From: Planctomycetota bacterium
GTDB lineage: Bacteria > Planctomycetota > Phycisphaerae > Sedimentisphaerales > Anaerobacaceae
NCBI GenBank assembly: GCA_019456195.1
Contig: VRUK01000023.1
Coordinates: forward strand, 1 to 57,463
Direction: 5' to 3'
Length of the DNA stretch: 57,463 bases
Shown here one piece after another: positions 52,042 to 57,463 of the stretch (position 1 is the first letter of the stretch; each line of letters begins with the position of its first letter). Made by a program: the position numbers and the translations under genes. The notes under the pieces were generated by a model that was not told where the DNA came from, ran no database searches, and was given only the letters and a program-made list of their open reading frames with translations.

Positions 52042-53130
52042 ATGAACACAATGAAAGCCATCTTTTTATTTTTGTGCGTTTTCACACTGCCTCTGCAGGT
52101 CTCTGCTCGTGACGATGTTACACGCAAAATCGTACCTTTCAAATCAATACGAAAGAACGTAGATTTACATATTATGGAGCGGATTTATGAAGAGATTAAA
52201 ACTCCATACAAGTATGGCATTATTCTAAAAGGAGATAACAATTCAAAGGTTGATTGTCCCAGCGTATTTCGCTTTGGGGACAAGTGGTATATGATGTATA
52301 TCATTTTCGACGGCAGCGGATATGAAACAGCCATAGCACAGAGCAACGACCTTATTATCTGGAAACCTGTAGGGAAAATCCTCCGTTTTCAGCCAGGCAG
52401 ATGGGATGGAATGCAGGCCGCTGGCTATATAGCTCTCCAGGATTTCCTCTGGGGCGGCTCCTACAGATTGCAGAAGTACAAAGATAAATATTGGCTGTCC
52501 TATATAGGTGGTGCTTTGAAAGGGTATGAGACCGATCCTTTATCTATCGGTATCGCCCGGACAAATAATCCAACAAAACCCATTGAGTGGAATAGGCTGA
52601 AAGAACCGGTATTATCACGAGATCAGTCTGATGTGCGAGATTTTGAGAAACTTACACAATATAAAAGCAACATCATCTACGATAAGAACAAAACGCTGGG
52701 TTATCCATTTGTAATGTTCTACAACGGAAAACCTAACAAAAGCTTTGAACGTATCGGCATGGCTGTGTCTCAGGATATGACACACTGGCTTCGCTATGGT
52801 AAAACGCCGGTGATTGATAACGGCAAAGGAATCTCAGGAGATCCACAGATTACACGTATCGACAACGTTTGGGTAATGTTTTATTTTGGTGCATTCTGGA
52901 AGCCGAAAGCATTCGATACCTTCGCTTGTTCTTATGATTTGGTTCACTGGACCAAATGGACAGGGCCCGATTTAGTTGCGCCTTCCGAGCCATGGGACCA
53001 ACAATACGCCCACAAGCCCTGGGTTATCAAACATGAAGGAATTGTTTACCACTTCTACTGCGCCGTTGGAGACCAGGGTCGCGCGATTGCTTTGGCAACA
53101 TCAAAAGATATTAGACATTTGAAACGCTAA
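52042..53130 (+). CDS. Secreted five-bladed-propeller glycosidase-like protein (GH43/GH32/GH130 type)
   Basis: The 362-residue protein has a signal peptide (FLFLCVFTLPLQVSA) and repeated propeller strands: VDCPSVFRFGDKWYMMYI, AIAQSNDLIIWKPVG, YWLSYIGG, GISGDPQITRIDNVWVMFYF and AHKPWVIKHEGIVYHFYCA. Acidic residues in DCPS, GDPQ and nearby positions are candidate catalytic residues, but the exact family could not be fixed. GAGGAGC precedes the ATG. It is transcribed divergently from the 3-keto-glycoside operon and shares an operator-like region with it, so it probably feeds that pathway by releasing or phosphorolysing the starting glycoside. Confidence 0.82.
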   Translation: MNTMKAIFLFLCVFTLPLQVSARDDVTRKIVPFKSIRKNVDLHIMERIYEEIKTPYKYGIILKGDNNSKVDCPSVFRFGDKWYMMYIIFDGSGYETAIAQSNDLIIWKPVGKILRFQPGRWDGMQAAGYIALQDFLWGGSYRLQKYKDKYWLSYIGGALKGYETDPLSIGIARTNNPTKPIEWNRLKEPVLSRDQSDVRDFEKLTQYKSNIIYDKNKTLGYPFVMFYNGKPNKSFERIGMAVSQDMTHWLRYGKTPVIDNGKGISGDPQITRIDNVWVMFYFGAFWKPKAFDTFACSYDLVHWTKWTGPDLVAPSEPWDQQYAHKPWVIKHEGIVYHFYCAVGDQGRAIALATSKDIRHLKR

Positions 53131-53133
53131 GCT

Positions 53134-53165
53134 CCATGATTTGAAAACGGTTTTTTATATCATGG
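53134..53165. terminator. Inverted repeat between convergent genes (weak terminator candidate)
   Basis: CCATGAT (53134-53140) and ATCATGG (53159-53165) are perfect 7-base arms; the loop contains a TTTTTT run on the plus strand. It lies between the ends of the glycosidase-like gene and the ABC permease gene. Confidence 0.3.
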
Positions 53166-53193
53166 CGGTAAAGAAGAGGCTATACGTTATTTC

Positions 53194-53985
53194 TCAATTC
53201 ACCAGTCTTGTTTTAAGCCTTTTTATCGCGAAGAAACCGACTACAATGATAAATACAATGATGTAGAGCAAATCGTAAAGCAGGATCGGCCTGTAATTAT
53301 TTGAGCATATTGCCCTGACCAATCTAACCGAGTGAGTCAGGGGGACAATTTCAGCTAATGGCCTGACAACAGCCGGCAAATTAACGATTGGAAAGACCAC
53401 ACCCGAAAAGAAAAACATCGGTGACAAAAAACCGGTAAAATAGAAATTGAAGTGATTGATTGTTTTCACGAAAGATGTAACTAATAACGACAACGCCGCG
53501 AACATAATACCGGTTAAGAATCCTACCAGCGGTGTGAGTAAGCCGTAAGGCAGAACGACAATTTTGAATGCCCAGAGTATGCACAAAACTACAAATGAGA
53601 AAAAGAATCCCTTAGAGCCGGCCCACAGCATTTCGCCGATTATAAGGTTGTTGACAGTCATTGGTGCGGCGAGCATCCCATCGTACACTTTTTCGAACTC
53701 AAGGCGTACAAAAGTCCCGAAACTGCATTCGAATGCAGAAGTGTACATTGCCGTTGTGACAAGCAGCCCTGCGCCGAGAAACTCAATATATCGGACTCCA
53801 CCCATCGGTTCAGTGATGTACTTGCCCAATCCGAGACCGATACCGACCAGGAATATCAGAGGTTCCAAAAAGGGCGGAAATGCATTGCTCAGAATGTTCT
53901 TTGTATATACGCGCATGTGACGATACCAAACGCTGTAGAGTCTTCGATGGAGGGGCGGATATTTGAGTGCATTACTGTTTGTCAT
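53194..53985 (-). CDS. ABC-2 type permease (NodJ-like)
   Basis: The 263-residue protein has about six membrane helices and the NodJ/DrrB family features: a charged N-terminus, EPLIFLVGIGLGLGKYI, LEFEKVYDGMLAAPM as the cytosolic coupling segment, SGVVFPIVNLP and PLTHSVRLVRAI. The start (GGGAGA upstream) overlaps the end of the ATPase gene by 14 bases, so the pair is translationally coupled. NodJ-type permeases export lipo-oligosaccharides, polysaccharides or drugs. The substrate is unknown; a modified glycan or lipid is a reasonable guess. Confidence 0.92.
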   Translation of the reverse strand: MTNSNALKYPPLHRRLYSVWYRHMRVYTKNILSNAFPPFLEPLIFLVGIGLGLGKYITEPMGGVRYIEFLGAGLLVTTAMYTSAFECSFGTFVRLEFEKVYDGMLAAPMTVNNLIIGEMLWAGSKGFFFSFVVLCILWAFKIVVLPYGLLTPLVGFLTGIMFAALSLLVTSFVKTINHFNFYFTGFLSPMFFFSGVVFPIVNLPAVVRPLAEIVPLTHSVRLVRAICSNNYRPILLYDLLYIIVFIIVVGFFAIKRLKTRLVN

Positions 53986-54907
53986 TAAGCTGTCTCCCTG
54001 TAGCTCTCAAAAATACGTCCTCGAGGTTTGTCTGCCTTATGTGATAATTGCCGGCCTTTAGATTGGAAACAGCCAGGTTTTTCAACTCATCTATATCGTC
54101 ACAATGGTAACGTATAACTCCGGGCGTGTGGTCAACTCTTATAATGTCTCCGAGCATACCATCTTGAACTTGACCGATAGCCTCGGTATCGAACACCTCA
54201 AGGACATATTTTTCTATGCTTTCTTTCATCAACTCCTTCGGTCTGCCCTCCATTATATTTTGGCCCTTGTGCATAATAAGAAGATTGTCGCAAAGCTGGA
54301 ACGCTTCTTCCATATAATGAGTTGTCAGCAGCACTGTTGTTTCCTGTTTTTTCAATTGACGTATTTTGTCCCATATCAGGTGACGTACCTGTGGGTCCAG
54401 GCCGGTAGTGGGTTCATCGAGAATCAGCAGCCTGGGGTTGTTCAGCAGTGCTCTTGCTATCACGAGTCTTCTCTTCATACCGCCGGAAAGCTCCTTGATT
54501 TTTGAGCCGGCTTTTTCAGAAAGCTCAAGAAAATCGAGCAAATACTCGATGCGTTTTTTGGCGGCATTGACGGGTATATCGTAAAACTTCGAATAAATCA
54601 TCAGATTCTGTATTACGTTAAGCTCTTCATCGAGATTATTTTCCTGCTGGACAACACCGGAGAGATATTTTATTGCGAGTTCATTTTTAACCGGATCATA
54701 TCCGAAGATATCCATCTCGCTTTCGCTGTTTTTGTCCCTGATACATTTAGCATAGAGCATCTTCATAACAGTAGTTTTACCTGCACCATTTGGACCTAAA
54801 AATCCAAAACAAAGACCCGACTCGACCGAAAAACTAAGGTTGCGAACCGCCCTGATTTTAACGAAGCTCTTACTGATGTTTTTAACGTTAATTACTGTTG
54901 ACGACAT
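53972..54907 (-). CDS. ABC exporter ATP-binding protein (NodI-like)
   Basis: The 311-residue cytosolic subunit has Walker A (GPNGAGKTT), Q-loop region VVQQENNLDEEL, signature ELSGGMKRRL, Walker B LLILDEPTTGLD and the switch His in LLTTHYMEEAF, so it should be an active ATPase. A C-terminal extension of about 90 residues follows, typical of the NodI/DrrA group. It powers the permease encoded next. Its start lies 42 bases downstream of a 16-base palindrome that may be an operator. Confidence 0.94.
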   Translation of the reverse strand: MSSTVINVKNISKSFVKIRAVRNLSFSVESGLCFGFLGPNGAGKTTVMKMLYAKCIRDKNSESEMDIFGYDPVKNELAIKYLSGVVQQENNLDEELNVIQNLMIYSKFYDIPVNAAKKRIEYLLDFLELSEKAGSKIKELSGGMKRRLVIARALLNNPRLLILDEPTTGLDPQVRHLIWDKIRQLKKQETTVLLTTHYMEEAFQLCDNLLIMHKGQNIMEGRPKELMKESIEKYVLEVFDTEAIGQVQDGMLGDIIRVDHTPGVIRYHCDDIDELKNLAVSNLKAGNYHIRQTNLEDVFLRATGRQLNDKQ

Positions 54908-54948
54908 AATAATTGATATTTTCCATCGCTAAATAAAACTATCACTCA

Positions 54949-54964
54949 CTAACAAGTTTGTTAG
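54949..54964. promoter_or_regulatory. TetR-type operator candidate upstream of the ABC exporter
   Basis: CTAACAAGTTTGTTAG has perfect 7-base arms around GT. Its form resembles operators of TetR-family repressors that control exporters. No regulator gene is adjacent, so it would be encoded elsewhere. Confidence 0.4.
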
Positions 54965-55121
54965 ACCAGCTAAAATACCATGTTTTCCTTTATTTTGCAG
55001 TCATTCTAAAATCTTTCCGTAGCTTTAAAGCATAGATTTGTATTATACTGTGTAGTGAAAATACATAAAGCTTCCAATATTCGTATTGAACTGGAATAGT
55101 CTTCAAGAATGGAGTAGTCAG

Positions 55122-56381
55122 ATGTTCATGTCACTAAACAAAGCCCGGCAAGTCATCTCTCTCATGCTAATCGGCGGCTTTATCCTGACAAGTATTACTT
55201 ATGCTGATGAAAAAGACTCCTTCTGGCCCCAATTTCACGGCCCGAATCGAGACAACATCTCCACGGAAAAAGGTCTCCTTAAAAAGTGGCCGGATAACGG
55301 ACCTGACTTGCTTTGGACGACAAGAGGTCTGGGACATGGATATTCCAGCATTTCCATTGCCAATGGTATGATTTACACTGCCAGTAGTATCGGAAAGAAT
55401 ACCGTTATCATTGCCTTAAACTTAGATGGCAAAATTTTGTGGCAAGTGAAAAACGGTAAGGCATTTACCGGAGATCGTCCCGGTACCCGTGGAACCCCAA
55501 CCATAGATGGAGACAGGCTGTTTCATCAAAGCCCTCATGGAAATCTTATCTGCCTGGACGCAAAAACCGGAGACAGGATTTGGGAGTTGAATATCATTGA
55601 GAAATTCAAAAGCAAGATTCCAAACTGGGCTCTATCAGAATCCTTGCTGATTGATGGTAATCATCTGATTTCTTCTCCGGGAGGCCCTCAAACTTATATG
55701 GTTGCCCTGAACAAGAAAACCGGGTCGGTTGTTTGGAAATCACCCAGCACAGGAGAACTGGCCGGTTATGCCTCTCCGGCTCTGGCTGAGTATAAGGGAC
55801 TGCGGATTATAATGACTCTGACTCTCAAAGGTTTCATTGGCGTGAATGCCGACACCGGCGAATTGCTATGGCACATTAAACACGAATCTTATGCGGATGA
55901 AAACGTGTTAATGCCTATTTTTCACAATGGCGAGGTCTTTATCAGCACCCTGAAGGCAGGCTCCGTCAAATGGAAAGTTAACGTCAAAGACGGCAAGGTC
56001 TCTCTCGAAGAATTATGGCGTACAGAAGAACTCGACAACCACCACGGCGGAGTCATCCTGTTAAATGGAAATCTCTACGGTACGAGTACCTTCCGTAACA
56101 GAAACTTATTAGTTTGTCTGGATTGGAAGACCGGCCGGAACAAATATATGGATAAGGGTGTAGGTAAAGTATCGCTCACTTATGCTGACGGATTGCTCTA
56201 CACGCTCAGCATTGATGGCGTCATGGGACTCGTCCGGCCAACTCCCGAAGGACACAAGCTGGTCAGCTCTTTCGAAATTCCCAAAGGCGGAAAAGGCAAC
56301 AGTTGGGCTCATCCCGTCGTCTGCGGCGGCAGGCTCTATATCCGCCATGGAGAGTTCCTTTATGCATACAGTATTAGATAA
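55122..56381 (+). CDS. Exported PQQ-type beta-propeller protein (BamB-like)
   Basis: The ATG at 55122 follows GGAG by 7 bases and is preferred over a TTG at 55086; 419 residues. A signal peptide (ISLMLIGGFILTSITYA) precedes WPQFHGPNRDN, the usual opening of planctomycete PQQ-like proteins, and repeated propeller blades with LDAKTGDRIWELN, LNKKTGSVVWKS and VNADTGELLWH. PQQ-dehydrogenase catalytic residues were not found, so a structural or binding role in the envelope is more likely than oxidation. It stands divergent from the ABC exporter and may be followed by the terminal partial gene after 66 bases. Confidence 0.88.
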   Translation: MFMSLNKARQVISLMLIGGFILTSITYADEKDSFWPQFHGPNRDNISTEKGLLKKWPDNGPDLLWTTRGLGHGYSSISIANGMIYTASSIGKNTVIIALNLDGKILWQVKNGKAFTGDRPGTRGTPTIDGDRLFHQSPHGNLICLDAKTGDRIWELNIIEKFKSKIPNWALSESLLIDGNHLISSPGGPQTYMVALNKKTGSVVWKSPSTGELAGYASPALAEYKGLRIIMTLTLKGFIGVNADTGELLWHIKHESYADENVLMPIFHNGEVFISTLKAGSVKWKVNVKDGKVSLEELWRTEELDNHHGGVILLNGNLYGTSTFRNRNLLVCLDWKTGRNKYMDKGVGKVSLTYADGLLYTLSIDGVMGLVRPTPEGHKLVSSFEIPKGGKGNSWAHPVVCGGRLYIRHGEFLYAYSIR

Positions 56382-56447
56382 TAAACAGCTCTTATTTTAT
56401 CTGCATCTCGGCAGAACTGCGTTGCTAAATATATGAGAGGATACGAA

Positions 56448-57463
56448 ATGAGAGACAAACAGAGAATACTTACTATTCCTGAGATCGTTTTTTTTCTTAT
56501 TGTACTGGCTGTTTTTTCTACCGGTAATTTATACGCTGACCAAGACAGCAAGTACCTCGATGCTGTTCGCACCTTCGCTGACAGGATACTGCAAAGTGGA
56601 AGAGACATATACGGCCCTAACACCACACCTCTTTTCGCAGATGGACTTAACGTCATAACTCTGGAACCGGTAAAGTGGGAATGTCGAGGCGAAACATGGG
56701 TGCTGTCCAATTTCGCCAGTCAGCAACCACTACTGCGTACTCTGGATGGTTTAACTGCGCTAACAGGTCAGGAAAAGTACCGCCAGGCAGCAGAACAGGC
56801 AACTGGTTATGCATTACAAAACCTTACCTCGCCGAACGGACTTCTTTATTGGGGCGGACACCTGGCATGGGACCTTGAGAAGGAACAACCGGTTGGTCAG
56901 TATGCCGATGTTCATGAATTGAAGAGCCATCAGCCATACTATCGTATAATGTGGAGGGTTAATCCCTCGGCCACAAGAAAACTGATGGAATCAATATGGA
57001 TGGGACATATTCTCGATTGGTCACGATTGGACTATAATCGCCATGCACGCGTCAAGAAACCGATGACACTGAATTGGAAACATAAATTCAAAGCAAACAT
57101 AGAAGTGCCCTTCCCAATCCAAAGCAATAATCTGTCCTTCGTCAATGTTACACCGCCTCTATTGCACACCAGCGCGACGCTCGCTTTACTCGATAAGAAT
57201 ACCGATGCATTAAACTGGACACGCCGATTAGCCTACCGGTGGCAGCAGGGCAAAGATCCCAATACAGGGCTTTGTGGCGGGCAATTGAGCTATCGAAAGC
57301 ATGACAGGGCTCAGGACGCATTGGGGCACGTACATCCCAATATTAATGAGGCAAAAATCGTTGCTTCTTATCACCAAACAAGCCGATACCACAATTTGCC
57401 TCTGGCGCAAATGCAGGCCGCTTCGGCTTTGATGGAAGCTGGTGGTAAATACGCGATGATAGA
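56448..57463 (+). CDS. Pectate-lyase-like (alpha/alpha)-barrel protein, truncated by the window edge
   Basis: An open frame of 338 codons starts at 56448 and runs past the window end without a stop. A signal peptide (EIVFFLIVLAVFSTGNLYA) is followed by RTFADRILQSGRDIYGPN, PLFADGLNV, EPVKWECRGETWVLSN, SQQPLLRTLDGL and WGGHLAWD. These features suggest an alpha-helical toroid lyase of the PL2/PL10 pectate-lyase sort; ADVHELK and a His-rich GHVHPN could supply catalytic or metal-binding residues. The family call is by eye and uncertain, and the C-terminus is missing. Its presence fits the GH28 enzyme in this window. Upstream is the PQQ-propeller gene. Confidence 0.75.
   Translation, partial: MRDKQRILTIPEIVFFLIVLAVFSTGNLYADQDSKYLDAVRTFADRILQSGRDIYGPNTTPLFADGLNVITLEPVKWECRGETWVLSNFASQQPLLRTLDGLTALTGQEKYRQAAEQATGYALQNLTSPNGLLYWGGHLAWDLEKEQPVGQYADVHELKSHQPYYRIMWRVNPSATRKLMESIWMGHILDWSRLDYNRHARVKKPMTLNWKHKFKANIEVPFPIQSNNLSFVNVTPPLLHTSATLALLDKNTDALNWTRRLAYRWQQGKDPNTGLCGGQLSYRKHDRAQDALGHVHPNINEAKIVASYHQTSRYHNLPLAQMQAASALMEAGGKYAMI

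Overview
The window looks like a chromosome segment from a polysaccharide-degrading member of the Planctomycetota, most like the Phycisphaerae/Sedimentisphaerales branch; Lentisphaerae is a less likely alternative. This is inferred from gene content: a prepilin-like protein with the [16 protein letters not shown] leader, two Cys-type sulfatases, Tat-exported Gfo/Idh and TIM-barrel enzymes, giant Asp-box (BNR) propellers, DUF1080 proteins, and a MoxR/BatA operon with DUF4159, DUF4175 and caspase-like members. No rRNA, tRNA, CRISPR array, transposase, integrase or phage gene was seen.

Regions. (1) 284-1789 (+): secreted TolB-like propeller. (2) 16402-1843 (-): an eight-gene, 14.6-kb operon behind one near-consensus promoter (16441-16469), with almost every stop overlapping the next start: TPR/HExxH peptidase, DUF4159, MoxR AAA+ ATPase, DUF58, BatA-like VWA, DUF4175 coiled coil, VWA/amidotransferase-like membrane protein, and a caspase-fold protein that seems to lack its catalytic cysteine. 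(3) 16539-30578: BNR propeller, Tat-exported sugar isomerase, sulfatase plus Gfo/Idh pair, aldo/keto reductase, a small CxxC protein, a prepilin-like protein, a GH28-like pectinase, an (alpha/alpha)6 glycosidase and a second sulfatase. (4) 30650-39590: a second BNR protein, alpha-phosphohexomutase, SGNH (sialate O-acetylesterase type) esterase and a GH127-type beta-L-arabinofuranosidase. (5) 51754-39658 (-): a nine-gene, 12-kb catabolic operon: DeoC, OYE-type enoate reductase, Gfo/Idh dehydrogenase, sugar isomerase, eukaryotic-type hexokinase, FG-GAP/DUF1080 fusion, DUF1080 lipoprotein, DUF6807 (PmoA-like) lipoprotein and a double metallo-beta-lactamase-fold protein. (6) 52042 to the end: a GH43/GH130-like propeller, a NodI/NodJ-type ABC exporter, a PQQ-type propeller, and a truncated pectate-lyase-like gene at the right edge.

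How the genes may work together (inference). Sulfatases, GH28, GH127, the esterase and the terminal lyase-like protein would deconstruct a sulfated, pectin- or arabinan-rich glycan outside the cytoplasm. The 40-52 kb operon fits the oxidise/eliminate/hydrate route in which a Gfo/Idh enzyme makes a 3-keto-glycoside, DUF1080 proteins act as 1,2-lyase and glucal hydratase, an isomerase and reductase restore the hexose, and hexokinase phosphorylates it. The 2-16 kb operon is a MoxR-type chaperone/protease-like envelope system whose substrate is unknown.

Limits: functions are read from motifs by eye without searches. Several starts were moved to internal ATGs because of Shine-Dalgarno or promoter positions; each case is stated.
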